NCBI RefSeq assembly: GCF_017301735.1
Contig: NZ_CP071090.1
Coordinates: 12,817,001 to 12,881,000, forward strand
Reading direction: 5' to 3'
DNA length: 64,000 bases
From: Pyxidicoccus parkwaysis
Lineage (GTDB): Bacteria; Myxococcota; Myxococcia; Myxococcales; Myxococcaceae
A program made the translations under genes and the position numbers. Position 1 is the first letter of the stretch. Each line of letters begins with the position of its first letter. This document shows, in pieces, positions 7,166 to 15,997 of the stretch. Under the pieces are notes generated by a model. That model was not told the DNA's origin. It searched no databases and saw nothing but the letters and a program-made list of their open reading frames with translations.

Positions 7166-8593
7166 CCGCGGCGCCGAGTCGAGCACGCCCTGCACGGCCT
7201 CATTCAACTCCGCGCCGAGCGTGTTCACCTCGTCGCGCTGGCGCAACAGGCGCTTCATGGAGCCGCCAGCCTCCTGCCCGGGCCGCACCTCGGTGGTGTC
7301 CGCCTGGGTCAGCTTCGTGCCGCCGGGCGGCACCGTGTAGAACCACTCCTCGACGATGGGGTCCGCGCGCGCCTCCACTTCGTTCCACACCGCAGAGTTG
7401 GGCAGCCGCCGAATCGTGGGGATGGAGTCCAGGAAGACGCGGGCCGAGGCGGGCCGCTGGTTCGGGTCCAGGAACGCGGGCCCTTCCGCCACGCTCTTCA
7501 GCGACGGCACGGTGCGCCCGCTGCGAGCCAGCAGCCCCGCGCCCGTCGGGCCCAGGGCGAACTCCACGAAGCGGAAGGCCGCGTCCTTCACCGTCGACGC
7601 GCGCGACATGCAGTAGCCGTCCGAGTGCAGCACCGTGGCCTTCTGCTTGTGCCGGGGCAGCGGCGCCACGTCCCAGTCCAAATCCTTCACCTCGCGCAGC
7701 GTGGGCACCAGCCGCCGGCTGTTGAGGTGCATGCCCGCGCGTCCGGCCGCGAAGCGCGCCTCGGCGTTCTCCGACTTCGACTCCTCCAGCGTGGGCATCA
7801 CCTTGAAGACGCGCTGCAGGCGCAGGACATAGCGCAGCGCCTCCTGCGCGGGAGCGCTGAGCAGCTCGAGGTGACGCGGGTCATTCACGTCGTCCACCAC
7901 GTCGCCGCCGGCCTGCCAGATGAACGGCGCGAGCCGGGACAGGTTCGGCTCGAAGGTGAGCCCGTGGATGTCCGCGCGCCCGTCCTTGTCCTCGTCGCGG
8001 GTGAGGGCCTGCGCCGCCTTGCGGAAGTCGTCCCACGTCCAGTCCGGCGTCGGCTCGGGCACGCCCAGCTTCTTGAAGAGGCCGCGGTTCCAGTAGACGA
8101 CGAGGCTGGAGACGTTCTGCGGAATGCACTCCAGCGTGCCCTGGTAGCGGAAGGCCTCCAGGGGCTGCGGGTAGAAGTCCTGCTCCTTGAGGTCGGCGCT
8201 CTTCGCCAGGCGGGGCCCCAGCGGCTCCAGCACGTCCTTGGCGGCGAACTGGCCGAAGCGCCGGTAGTTGAGCAGGAAGAGGTCGGGCGGGGTGCCACCG
8301 GAGAAGGCGGTGGTGAGCTTGGCCATGTGGTCCTTCTGCTTGCCAATCGGGACCAGGCGGACCTTCACGTCGGAGTTCTTCGCCTCGAAGGCGGTGATGA
8401 GCTCGCGGTAGCCGGCGACTTCCGCCGGGTCTCCGAAGAGCTGGAGTGTCACCTCGGTGGGCTGTGCGGCGGGAGAGGGGGCGCCCGAGCCAGAGGCCTC
8501 CTGGGGCTTCGCCGGCTCCTCGCGCTTGCAGCCGCCCAGCCACGTCAGGCCCGCCAGCGCGAGCGCCGCGGTCCATCTCATCGTCCGAGCCAT
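7145..8593 (-). CDS. ABC importer solute-binding lipoprotein, family 1
   Basis: 482 aa. MARTMRWTAALALAGLTWLGGC is a lipoprotein signal with Cys22 at the lipobox. The mature part has family-1 sugar-binding features: EVTLQLFGDP, AFEAKNSDVKVRLVPIG, SGGTPPDLFLLNYRRF, YWNRGLFKKLGVPEPTPDWTWDDF, ADIHGLTF and AAGRAGMHLNSRRLVP. The start at 8593 has GGAGAGGGGAAG just upstream and overlaps the 3' end of the MalG-like permease gene by 16 bp, so the two are probably translationally coupled. Its stop overlaps the first ATG of the 72-bp repeat. It should capture an oligosaccharide, polyol or glycerol-phosphate for the flanking permeases. Confidence 0.9.
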   Translation of the reverse strand: MARTMRWTAALALAGLTWLGGCKREEPAKPQEASGSGAPSPAAQPTEVTLQLFGDPAEVAGYRELITAFEAKNSDVKVRLVPIGKQKDHMAKLTTAFSGGTPPDLFLLNYRRFGQFAAKDVLEPLGPRLAKSADLKEQDFYPQPLEAFRYQGTLECIPQNVSSLVVYWNRGLFKKLGVPEPTPDWTWDDFRKAAQALTRDEDKDGRADIHGLTFEPNLSRLAPFIWQAGGDVVDDVNDPRHLELLSAPAQEALRYVLRLQRVFKVMPTLEESKSENAEARFAAGRAGMHLNSRRLVPTLREVKDLDWDVAPLPRHKQKATVLHSDGYCMSRASTVKDAAFRFVEFALGPTGAGLLARSGRTVPSLKSVAEGPAFLDPNQRPASARVFLDSIPTIRRLPNSAVWNEVEARADPIVEEWFYTVPPGGTKLTQADTTEVRPGQEAGGSMKRLLRQRDEVNTLGAELNEAVQGVLDSAPRRDAGVP

Positions 8594-9417
8594 CCGCTTC
8601 CCCTCTCCTCGCCGAGGAACATGCGCTGCGCGCCCAGGAAGGCGAGGACGGCGGGCAGCGTGACGACGACGGCACCCGCGAGCAGCACGGGCCACTGCGT
8701 GGAGCCGAGCAGCTCCAGCGCGTGCAGCGCGAGGGGCGCGGTGAGCGCGTCCTCGCCGCTGAGGTACAGCAGCGGGTCGATGAAGTTGCTCCACGACAGC
8801 GCGAAGGCCAGCAGCGCCACCGCGGCGGTGGTGGGCCGCACCAGCGGCAGGGCGATGGAGCGCCACAGCTGCACGGGGTTGGCGCCCTCCAGCCGCGCGG
8901 CCTCGAACAGCTCCGGGGGCAGGCGCCGGAAGGCCACCGCGTAGAGGAGCACGAAGAGGGGGCTGCCGCCCATGAGCGCCGGGGCCACCAGCGGCACGGG
9001 CGTGCCGGTGAGGCCGAGGACCTTGAAGACAGCGAAGCGCGTCAGCCACACGGCGGTTCTGGGCACCATCTCCAGGAGGAGCACCGCGCCGGCCAGCGTC
9101 GTCCAGCGCCAGCCGGAGGACTGCGCCAGGGCCAGCCCCGCCCAGGACGCGGTGAGCACGCTCAGCGGCACCATGAAGACGGCCAGCAGCACGGAGTTGA
9201 GGAGCGCGCGGCCGAAGGGCACCAGCGTGAAGGTGGCGGTGTACGCGGCCAGCCCGGCGTCCTGGGGAATCAACTCCACGCCGCGCGGGGGCGGCAGGCC
9301 CGGGGGCCGCAGCGAGCCGGTGAACATCACCACCAGCGGCGCGAGGAACACCACCACCAGCACCCCGATGAGGAGCGCTCGGGACGATGAGCGGAGGAGG
9401 CGGGCAGGTGAAGGCAT
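8578..9417 (-). CDS. ABC sugar importer permease, MalG/UgpE type
   Basis: 279 aa with about six helices, starting ALLIGVLVVVFLAPLVVMFTGSL. The EAA loop is ELFEAARLEGANPVQLWRSIALPLVRP, typical of MalG-class permeases. I chose ATG 9417 (MPSPARLLRSS, a short positive tail before helix 1). A longer frame to 9525 would run into the terminator hairpin of the upstream gene. It is first in the three-gene import operon and overlaps the binding-protein gene. Confidence 0.87.
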   Translation of the reverse strand: MPSPARLLRSSSRALLIGVLVVVFLAPLVVMFTGSLRPPGLPPPRGVELIPQDAGLAAYTATFTLVPFGRALLNSVLLAVFMVPLSVLTASWAGLALAQSSGWRWTTLAGAVLLLEMVPRTAVWLTRFAVFKVLGLTGTPVPLVAPALMGGSPLFVLLYAVAFRRLPPELFEAARLEGANPVQLWRSIALPLVRPTTAAVALLAFALSWSNFIDPLLYLSGEDALTAPLALHALELLGSTQWPVLLAGAVVVTLPAVLAFLGAQRMFLGEERGSGWLGR

Positions 9418-9510
9418 CGCGGGGGGCCCATTCGCGCCCACCGGACGGCGCGCCGTCAAGCCGGGAGATGAGCGCGATGTTGCCAGCCGCCTGGGGGCCG
9501 CAAGCAAAGG

Positions 9511-9543
9511 GGCCGCGCTGGCCATGGGTGCCAGCGCGGCCCG
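9511..9543 (-). terminator. Strong intrinsic-type terminator after the metzincin gene
   Basis: A perfect 13-bp stem, 9511-9523 paired with 9531-9543, around a 7-nt loop (CATGGGT). On the minus strand it is followed by CTTTGCTTG, a short T-rich run. It separates the protease operon from the ABC operon. Confidence 0.75.
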
Positions 9544-9553
9544 GGCGATGCGA

Positions 9554-10486
9554 CTACTGGATGACGCCGATGAGCGCGGGCGCCGTGCCGTACAGCGTCT
9601 GCGCGCCGAAGTAGTCCAGGTCGGACTGGCGGTAGCCGCCCGTGCCGCTCGGACGGCACTGCGGGTAGTGCATGACGGAGTTCACGTCGTAGGCGTTGAC
9701 GATGCGTGCGTCCGCGGCCGTCTCCGTGGTGCAGGGATTCGCCAGCCAGATGTGCTCGTGCCGCATGCCGATGGTGTGGCCGAGCTCATGGCTTAGGATG
9801 CCGAGCAGATCGCGGCCGCCCGCCGTGGTGGTGAACGAGATGGGGTCGATCAGCAGCTCGCGGTCCGAGCGGCCGTTGTTCGGGAAGAACGCGGAGGCGT
9901 TGGCTCCGCCGAGCGACGTCTGCCGGACGTTGAAGAGAACCCCGCTGGTGGCGTTGTTGCACGTCGCCGTCACCACGCGGCGGTACTGCACGCCGATGCG
10001 GCGGGACCAGGAGTAGGTGGCCTGCTCCAGCGTGTCCACGAGCAGGTTCGCATTCGTGCCGAAGCTGGCCGTGTCCACGCAGTACGTCAGCTCCATGCGC
10101 TGCGGATGCGTCCAGATGGTGTCCACACCGCCGGCCTGGTTCACCGTCAGGGGCTGCGCGGTGGAGCCGAGCCCGTCCTGCGAGCTCGCGGCCTGACTCT
10201 GGCGGGACCAGGCCATCTCGCCCTCGTAGAAGGCCCGCGCGGCGGCCGCGTCCTTCACGAGGATGTCCTGGTCGATGATGAGCCGGCCGTCGTCGAGCAC
10301 GTGGGCTTCGGCCAGGAACTTCTCGAACGTCTTGGGCTGGATTTCTTCGGAGGGCGCCGGCTGTGCGGCCTGGCTCTCCGCGGGCTCATCCACCGGCTGG
10401 CAGCCGGGGGCGGCGAGGGCGGCGAGCCCCATGAGCAACGCGCGAGCGGCGCCTGGGGCCGCGCGGGGGAGTCGGGTTCGAGTCAT
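9554..10486 (-). CDS. Secreted metzincin metalloprotease lipoprotein (astacin/matrixin-like)
   Basis: 310 aa zinc endopeptidase. The zinc site is HELGHTIGMRHEH (His233, Glu234, His237, His243), the HExxHxxGxxH metzincin signature, and SVMHYPQ is the Met-turn. The Glu after the third His and the SVMHY turn recall astacins, though overall similarity is not strong enough to fix the family. The leader MTRTRLPRAAPGAARALLMGLAALAAPGC contains a plausible lipobox (APGC). A roughly 100-residue region before the catalytic domain could be a propeptide. It is the second gene after a small secreted protein 13 bp upstream. The two are likely transcribed together from the sigma54 promoter at 10955-10970. 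Confidence 0.85.
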   Translation of the reverse strand: MTRTRLPRAAPGAARALLMGLAALAAPGCQPVDEPAESQAAQPAPSEEIQPKTFEKFLAEAHVLDDGRLIIDQDILVKDAAAARAFYEGEMAWSRQSQAASSQDGLGSTAQPLTVNQAGGVDTIWTHPQRMELTYCVDTASFGTNANLLVDTLEQATYSWSRRIGVQYRRVVTATCNNATSGVLFNVRQTSLGGANASAFFPNNGRSDRELLIDPISFTTTAGGRDLLGILSHELGHTIGMRHEHIWLANPCTTETAADARIVNAYDVNSVMHYPQCRPSGTGGYRQSDLDYFGAQTLYGTAPALIGVIQ

Positions 10487-10499
10487 GGTTGCCCACCGA

Positions 10500-10889
10500 C
10501 TAGAACGAGATCTGGACGGCCTTGATGTAGCAGACGCCAGCAGTGGGCTCGTAGGCCACCCACACCGGACGGCCCGAGAGACCCGCCGCGTTGAGCGTCG
10601 AGACAATCTCCTGGAAGTTCGTGCGCGCCCGGGCCAGCCGCAGCGTGGCGTTGCCGCCGCACAGGTCCGTGCCCGACGAGTTCGGCCACACCGTGCGGAT
10701 GGTGCCGTCCGGGTTCTTGAACTTCACGTACACCTCGTTGTCGCTGCCCTGCTGGACGTCGGACACCTTCAGGCCGCCCCAGGACCAGGGGAAGGCGCTG
10801 TCCGTCGGAGTGGCATGAGCCACGGCGGCTCCCAGCAGACCGGAGACCACGAGCGCGGAGGTGACGGCCGACAGCTTGATGCGGTTCAT
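10500..10889 (-). CDS. Small secreted protein of unknown function paired with the metzincin
   Basis: 129 aa. MNRIKLSAVTSALVVSGLLGAAVAHA is a clear Sec signal with an AHA cleavage site. The mature part (about 103 aa) has WSWGGLKVSDVQQGSDNEVYVKFKNPDG and two cysteines (DLCGG and GVCYIK) that may form a disulfide. I do not recognise the family. The ATG at 10889 is preceded by GGAAAGGGAA. Its position directly before a secreted protease suggests a protease partner, inhibitor or chaperone, but nothing in the sequence proves that. First gene behind the sigma54 promoter. Confidence 0.75.
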   Translation of the reverse strand: MNRIKLSAVTSALVVSGLLGAAVAHATPTDSAFPWSWGGLKVSDVQQGSDNEVYVKFKNPDGTIRTVWPNSSGTDLCGGNATLRLARARTNFQEIVSTLNAAGLSGRPVWVAYEPTAGVCYIKAVQISF

Positions 10890-10954
10890 TGTTGTTCCCT
10901 TTCCGAGCACTGCGTTGAGCCTGCGTCGCCTGCGAGCAGGGTGCCCGGCGCTTG

Positions 10955-10970
10955 TGCAACCGCGTGGCCA
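10955..10970 (-). promoter_or_regulatory. Sigma54 (-24/-12) promoter for the secreted protein-protease operon
   Basis: On the minus strand the sequence is TGGCCACGCGGTTGCA. Aligned to TGGCACGNNNNTTGCA it has the invariant GG and GC exactly spaced and 13 of 16 positions otherwise acceptable. It lies about 65 bp before the ATG at 10889, and a sigma54 activator gene sits immediately upstream. Confidence 0.75.
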
Positions 10971-11005
10971 TGGAAATCCGATGTCATCTCGGGCGCTTGG
11001 CGGGC

Positions 11006-11059
11006 TGTCCCACCGCTGTCCCGCTCGGGCCGGGCCCCTGTCCCATTCCCGGTGGGACA
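11006..11059 (-). promoter_or_regulatory. Candidate activator-binding sites in 11-bp phase
   Basis: TGTCCC(A/G) occurs at 11006, 11017 and 11039 (spacing 11 and 22 bp), with an inverted TGGGACA at 11053. The sites lie about 36-100 bp upstream of the sigma54 promoter, between it and the activator gene, on one face of the helix. This is the usual arrangement of enhancer-binding sites. The last pair is also part of the terminator-like stem. Confidence 0.45.
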
Positions 11060-11064
11060 GGGCC
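11033..11064 (-). terminator. Hairpin after the sigma54 activator gene
   Basis: GGCCCCTGTCCCA (11033-11045) pairs with TGGGACAGGGCC (11053-11064), 12 bp with one bulge and a 7-nt loop, directly after the activator stop. No T run follows. It could terminate, or the same bases could be a protein-binding palindrome. Confidence 0.5.
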
Positions 11065-11066
11065 GC

Positions 11067-12497
11067 TCAGGAGCGCGACGCGTGCAGGGACATCACGGCG
11101 GACTCCGCGAGCTCGCCATGGCGCGCCGCCTCGACGTCGAGGCCCAGCCGCTCCGCCCAGCGGTAGACCTGGCGCCGGTCTTTCCCGAAGAAGAGCGCGG
11201 CGCGGGCGACGTTGCCCTGCTCGCGGAGGAGCACCTGCCACAATTCCTCGCGGGAGGGCACCCGGTCCCTCCCGATGGAGGTCTCCAGCAGCGGCACGGA
11301 CGGTGGCGTGTTGTCGTTCGAGGCGGGGAGCTCGCGGTCGCGGAGCAGCCCCGCGATGGAGGCGGGGAGGTGGTGGCGCTGCAGCATGCCGCCGTTGGCA
11401 CGGACCGCGGCCGCGCCCATGCACTGCTCCACCTCGCGGACGTTGAGCGGCCAGTCATGCAGCAGCAAGGCCTCCGCCGCGCTCGCGCTCATCATGGGCG
11501 GAGAGCCCGCGCGCTCCAGGGCGAGGCGCGCGAAGGGGAGGATGTCCTCCTTGCGCCGCCGCAGCGGGGGGAGCTCCATGGTCCAGCCAGCGAGCCGGGC
11601 CAGGAGGTCCGCCCGGAAGAGTCCCTGCTCGACAGCGCGGGAGAGCGAGTGGTGCGTGGCCGCGATGATGCGGACGTCGACGGTGGTGGCCTCCGCGCAG
11701 CCCACCGCGCGCACTTCGCCCTTGCTGAGCGCGCGCAGCAGCTTGGGCTGGAGCGCGAGGGGCATGTCGCCCACCTCGTCCAGGAAGAGCGTCCCCCGGT
11801 GGGCCGCGCGGAAGACGCCCTCGGAGGAGCGCACCGCGCCGGTGAAGGAGCCGGCGACGTGGCCGAACAGCTCGCTCTCCGCGAGCTCGGCGGAGATGGC
11901 GCTGCAATTCACGGGGATGAAGCGGCCCGTGCGTCCGCTCTGCCGATGAAGCTCCTCCGCCACGCGCTCCTTGCCCGTGCCCGTCTCCCCGAGCACCAGC
12001 ACCGGGAGCGGCCGTGGCGCCACGAGCGAGATGTCGCCCCGGATGCGCTGCATCTGGAGGCTCGGGCCGCGCACTCCGGCGCACTCCGCGAGCAGCGTCG
12101 TGCAGGGCGGAAGCTGCAACTGCTCGAAGAGCAGGAGCGAGCTGCCCACGCGGAGCACGTCTCCGTCATGCAGCGGCACCCGGTCGATGCGCGCGCCGTT
12201 GACGAACGTCCCGTTCCGGCTGCCCAGGTCCACGAGGCACCAGCGCCCGTCGCCCTGCTCGCACAGGAGCTGCGCATGGCGCCGGGACGCGTGGTCATCC
12301 TGGAGGTCGATGGAGTACGCGTCGGGCTCCTCCCGGCCCAGCTCGTACCGCGTGCCGCCCAGGGAGATGACGGCCCCGCGCCTGCGTCCGTGGACGACCA
12401 CGAGCCGGCAGACGGTGTGCTCCCGCTGGAAGGACTCGTCGCTTTCGTCGAGCGTCTCATGCATGGCGCTGTCCCTACCGGCCGAGGGTGTCGCCAT
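11067..12497 (-). CDS. FHA-domain sigma54-dependent transcriptional activator
   Basis: 476 aa in three parts. Residues about 30-130 form an FHA domain (YELGREEPD, SRRHAQL, DLGSRNGTFVNG), which binds phosphothreonine. A central AAA+ domain follows with Walker A GETGTGKER, the sigma54-contact loop GSFTGA near residues 216-221 (normally GAFTGA) and Walker B GTLFLDEVGD. The C-terminal helix-turn-helix (NVARAALFFGKDRRQVYRWAERLGL) contacts DNA. FHA-type activators in myxobacteria are controlled by Ser/Thr kinases, so phosphorylation is the probable input. The gene directly precedes a sigma54 promoter on the same strand, making the secreted protein/protease operon its likely target. A second possible start is Met at 12461. 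Confidence 0.93.
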   Translation of the reverse strand: MATPSAGRDSAMHETLDESDESFQREHTVCRLVVVHGRRRGAVISLGGTRYELGREEPDAYSIDLQDDHASRRHAQLLCEQGDGRWCLVDLGSRNGTFVNGARIDRVPLHDGDVLRVGSSLLLFEQLQLPPCTTLLAECAGVRGPSLQMQRIRGDISLVAPRPLPVLVLGETGTGKERVAEELHRQSGRTGRFIPVNCSAISAELAESELFGHVAGSFTGAVRSSEGVFRAAHRGTLFLDEVGDMPLALQPKLLRALSKGEVRAVGCAEATTVDVRIIAATHHSLSRAVEQGLFRADLLARLAGWTMELPPLRRRKEDILPFARLALERAGSPPMMSASAAEALLLHDWPLNVREVEQCMGAAAVRANGGMLQRHHLPASIAGLLRDRELPASNDNTPPSVPLLETSIGRDRVPSREELWQVLLREQGNVARAALFFGKDRRQVYRWAERLGLDVEAARHGELAESAVMSLHASRS

Positions 12498-12677
12498 CGA
12501 GGACCGAGCTCTCTTCCAGGGGCTCAGGGGCCGTGGCGGGCATGGGCCCGCGGGCGGCCAACAGTGTGAATGCGAGCGAGGAGGCGTACGCGAGCGGTGT
12601 CTTCACGCTGCTCTAACGGACGTGGGGCAATTTCTTCCCGCGGACGCGCAGGCAGGTTCGGCAAAGCGCCCGTGTCC

Positions 12678-13703
12678 CTACCCGCGGCGTTCCTTCCCAC
12701 CGTGTCGCGTCGGGGGGCGTACGGTGTCCGTGCGCGGAGCGGGCTCCTTGGGGGCCATCACCTTGCGGAACCAGGCGAAGGTCTCCACCAGTCCCTCTTC
12801 CAGCGACACGCGCGGCTCCCAGCTCAGCAGCGTTTGCGCGCGGGTGATGTCGGGCCTGCGCTGTCTCGGGTCGTCCTTCGGCAGCGGCTTGAAGGCGACG
12901 CGGCCTTCGTGGCCGTGCACGTTCCGCACGGCCTCTGCGAACTGGAGAATCGTCATCTCGCGTGGGTTGCCCAGGTTGATGGGCTCGGTGACGTCCGAGA
13001 GGGCCAGGCGCAGCAGCCCGTCGATGAGGTCCCTCGCGTAGCAGAACGAGCGCGTCTGCGTGCCATCTCCGAAGACGGTGAAGTCCTCGCCGCGCAGCGC
13101 CTGGCCCACGAAGGTGGGCACCACGCGGCCGTCCTCCAGCCGCATCTTCGGACCGTACGTGTTGAAGATGCGCGCAATCCGCGTGCGCAGCCCGTGCATG
13201 CGCGCATACGCCGTGACGAGCGCCTCGCCGTAGCGCTTGGCCTCGTCGTACACGGCGCGAGGGCCCACGGGATTCACGTTGCCCCAGTAGTCCTCCGGCT
13301 GCGGATGGACGAGCGGGTCTCCGTAGACTTCAGAGGTGGAGGCCTGGAGGAAGACGGCCTTCTTCTCGCGCGCCAGCCGCAGCCCGTTCTCCGTGCCGAT
13401 GGAGCCCACGCGCAGCGTTTCAATCGGGAGCTGCACGAAGTCGATGGGCGACGCGGGCGAGGCGAGGTTGAAGACAAAATCCACCGGCCCGTCCACGCGC
13501 AGCGGCTCGGTGACGTCGTGAATCACGACGCGCAGGTTGCCCAGCGGGGCCACGTCCACGAGGTTGCGCTCGTTGCCGGTGACGAGGTTGTCGAGGCTGA
13601 CGACCTCGCTGGCCCCGTCACGCAGGAGCCGCTCACAGAGATGGGAGCCGAGGAACCCCGAGCCCCCGAGGACGACCACGCGCCTGCCCTTGAAGTCATT
13701 CAT
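12678..13703 (-). CDS. uxs: UDP-glucuronate decarboxylase (UDP-xylose synthase)
   Basis: 341 aa extended short-chain dehydrogenase/epimerase. It has the NAD-binding GGSGFLGSH near the N-terminus, NLASPASP and TSEVYGDP strands, the YxxxK pair in AVYDEAKRYGE, and RIFNTYGPKMRLEDGRVVPTFV, the sugar-nucleotide region typical of Uxs/ArnA-C-like decarboxylases. Predicted reaction: UDP-glucuronate to UDP-xylose plus CO2. The substrate would come from the UDP-glucose dehydrogenase encoded at 17137-18435, on the other strand. The ATG at 13703 starts the Rossmann fold. A longer upstream frame has composition unlike protein. Confidence 0.87.
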   Translation of the reverse strand: MNDFKGRRVVVLGGSGFLGSHLCERLLRDGASEVVSLDNLVTGNERNLVDVAPLGNLRVVIHDVTEPLRVDGPVDFVFNLASPASPIDFVQLPIETLRVGSIGTENGLRLAREKKAVFLQASTSEVYGDPLVHPQPEDYWGNVNPVGPRAVYDEAKRYGEALVTAYARMHGLRTRIARIFNTYGPKMRLEDGRVVPTFVGQALRGEDFTVFGDGTQTRSFCYARDLIDGLLRLALSDVTEPINLGNPREMTILQFAEAVRNVHGHEGRVAFKPLPKDDPRQRRPDITRAQTLLSWEPRVSLEEGLVETFAWFRKVMAPKEPAPRTDTVRPPTRHGGKERRG

Positions 13704-13855
13704 GCGCGCCAGGGTTCCGCTGGGATGCCTGGCCGGCCACCTGTTCCACGGGGCAGTGTGAAGGGGAGGAGCCTCTCCTGGACTCACGGGCCACGGCCGC
13801 ATCCGCTGGCCTTCACTCCTCGCGTTCAGCACCACACGGGTGCGTCGGTCCGCGG

Positions 13856-14368
13856 CTATCTGCCTCGAGCGCGCGTAGCGGGGAGCCGGCTGTCGAAGAC
13901 CTGGGCCGGCGAGCCGTCCACCTCCGTGTCCTCGAAGGCGCCGCGGGTGTACTCGGAGATGACGTTCCGCCAGAAGGCGATGGCGGAGCGATTCGCCGGG
14001 AGCTGGGTGACCTCCCACAGGCCGCGGAAGCGGTCGAAGATGGCGCGGGCCGCGAGCCTGCCGAGCCCCCGCCGCCGCTCTCCCCGGAGGATGAAGAACT
14101 CGCTCATCCGGAAGTCGCGCCCCGCTGTCATGAATGGGAAGGGCGCCTCGCCCACGAAGGCGAAGCCCACCGTGCGGCCGTCGTCACGCAGCAGCAGGGG
14201 GTGCACCTCGGGGGAGCGGCTCAGCCACGTGGGCAGGAAGTCGGGTTGCCAGAGGCCCTGCTCGTCCAGCCGGTACTCCACGCCGAACTCGCTCAGGTCA
14301 TGCAGGTAGAGCGGGTAGAGGTTGCGCAGCAACGGGTGCTCGGCCGGCCCTACGCGGAGAATGTCCAA
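13856..14368 (-). CDS. GNAT-family N-acetyltransferase
   Basis: 170 aa. The acetyl-CoA loop is seen in SEFFILRGERRRGLGRLAARAIFDRF (R-x-x-G-x-G/A type), followed by NRSAIAFWRNVISEY, the motif B region of GNAT enzymes. I take TTG 14368 as the start because GGGAGG lies 6 nt upstream and no ATG precedes the domain. Substrate unknown. It stands alone between the UDP-xylose synthase and a divergent cytochrome gene. Confidence 0.75.
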   Translation of the reverse strand: MDILRVGPAEHPLLRNLYPLYLHDLSEFGVEYRLDEQGLWQPDFLPTWLSRSPEVHPLLLRDDGRTVGFAFVGEAPFPFMTAGRDFRMSEFFILRGERRRGLGRLAARAIFDRFRGLWEVTQLPANRSAIAFWRNVISEYTRGAFEDTEVDGSPAQVFDSRLPATRARGR

Positions 14369-14639
14369 AGAGCACCTCCCGGGGGCGCAGCATTGACCGG
14401 ATGGCCTCGTTCCGGCCAGGACACTCTGAGGGGAGTGTTGGCGAAGGGCAGGCACGGCGCCCGGTGATGCCGGCCTTCGCGCCCATGCCGGTGCGGAGGC
14501 GACGCATGACGTCAGGGATGCGCGACGCCGCCCTCGCGTCTGGCCCATCCAAAAAGATGCGCGGTGACACTTCCTGCGAGGGGCGGTGTTGCAGGCAGCA
14601 GTCGGCCTTCCGTCGTGAGGCCGCCGCGAGGAGCCTCGC

Positions 14640-15644
14640 ATGTCTGCCTTCGTTCGTTCCCTTCCGTGGCGCGTGCTGATGGTTTTCGTGGCCGCCGCCT
14701 CCCTGGTGGCCTGCAATGACTTCACGGAGTGCGCGCCGGTGGACGCCGCCGTGGCCGCCCTGCCCGAGCGCCTGTCGGACACGGGCTTGTTCGCCGACAG
14801 CTCGATGACAGTGCCCGGTGAGGACGTGAAGGCCTTCGCGCCCCAATTCCCGTTGTGGAGCGACGGCGCGACGAAGCGCCGGTGGATTCGGCTGCCCGCC
14901 GGGACGCGCATCGACACGCGCGACATGGACCACTGGCAGTTCCCCGAGGGAACGCGGCTGTGGAAGGAGTTCACCCGCGACGGCGTACGCGTGGAGACGC
15001 GACTGCTGGAGAAGGCTGGCCCGCATCCCGAGGACTGGCGCGCGGTGGCCTACGTGTGGCTGCCGGACGGGAGCGATGCGGTGGCCACGCCCGCCGGGCA
15101 GCGCAATGCGAATGGCACGCCGCACGACGTGCCCTCCGCGTCCGACTGCTTCGGCTGTCACGGCGGCACGCCCAGCCGGGTGCTGGGCTTCTCCGCCATC
15201 CAGTTGTCCTACGACGCGCCCGCGGACTCGTTGGACCTGGACGACCTCGTCGCGAGCGACCTGCTGACGGCGCCGCCCGCGGCCCGCTTCACGGTGCCGG
15301 GCAATGACGTGGAGCGCGCGGCGCTGGGCTACCTGCACGCCAACTGCGGCCACTGCCACAACCAGCAGCGTCCGGAGAGCGATGGCCCGCGCTGCTACGA
15401 GCCTCGGAACTCGCTCGACTTCCGCCTCCGAGTGGGGCGCCTGGGCTCGCCCGGGGAAACGCCGACGTACCGCTCCGCCAAGGGCGACGACTTCGAGCCG
15501 GGCAGGCCCGACGACAGCAAGATGGTCAAACGCATCTCGAAGCGGGAGGAGGGCTGGAGCATGCCCCTGCTCGGCACCGAGGTGGTGGACGCGGATGGCG
15601 TCGCGCTGCTTCGCCGCTGGATTTCGGAGATGAAGCGCGAATAG
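14640..15644 (+). CDS. Diheme c-type cytochrome lipoprotein (SO2930-like)
   Basis: 334 aa. The leader MSAFVRSLPWRVLMVFVAAASLVAC ends in a lipobox. Two haem-binding motifs are present, CFGCH at residues 170-174 and CGHCH at 236-240. The region FPLWSDGATKRRWIRLPAGTRID and WSMPLLGTEVVD resemble the SO2930 family of periplasmic cytochromes. GAGGAG lies 8 nt before the ATG. It probably takes part in periplasmic electron transfer; the redox partner is unknown. Confidence 0.82.
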   Translation: MSAFVRSLPWRVLMVFVAAASLVACNDFTECAPVDAAVAALPERLSDTGLFADSSMTVPGEDVKAFAPQFPLWSDGATKRRWIRLPAGTRIDTRDMDHWQFPEGTRLWKEFTRDGVRVETRLLEKAGPHPEDWRAVAYVWLPDGSDAVATPAGQRNANGTPHDVPSASDCFGCHGGTPSRVLGFSAIQLSYDAPADSLDLDDLVASDLLTAPPAARFTVPGNDVERAALGYLHANCGHCHNQQRPESDGPRCYEPRNSLDFRLRVGRLGSPGETPTYRSAKGDDFEPGRPDDSKMVKRISKREEGWSMPLLGTEVVDADGVALLRRWISEMKRE

Positions 15645-15997
15645 GCGCGGGCCCTCGCCCCGCAGTGCCAGTCGCATGTCGTTTCCCTCTGCTGCGGCGG
15701 TACAAGGTCCGTGTCGGCTGCTGGCGGGAAGGCGCATGCGGACCGCCGTTACCGGGCGAGGTGTGTGCGCCAGTGCTCGCGGAACCGGGACGGGGGCATG
15801 GACGCGGTGTGGCATGGCACTCCCCGGCGGATGGGCCGCGACCTACGTTGCCCTCGCGAGTCCGGGGGGATGTTCATGAGGTCGCTCTACAACCTGAGTA
15901 CGAAACGTGCGCGACGCGGAGCCGGTGCGCCGTGCCCTGGAGGGCGTAGAGAGCGTCCACTCCTTCGCGGCCGCCGCCGGTGATGGAGGCCCTGCGC
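15645..15997. other. Intergenic 353 bp, no gene seen
   Basis: No reading frame with plausible composition, no tRNA shape and no strong terminator. I tested two TGGCAC-like strings here for sigma54 spacing and neither has a -12 GC at the right distance. Confidence 0.5.

Noticed and set aside
9418..9525. Longer N-terminus for the MalG-like permease
   Set aside because: It would run through the perfect terminator hairpin of the preceding gene and has unlikely composition.
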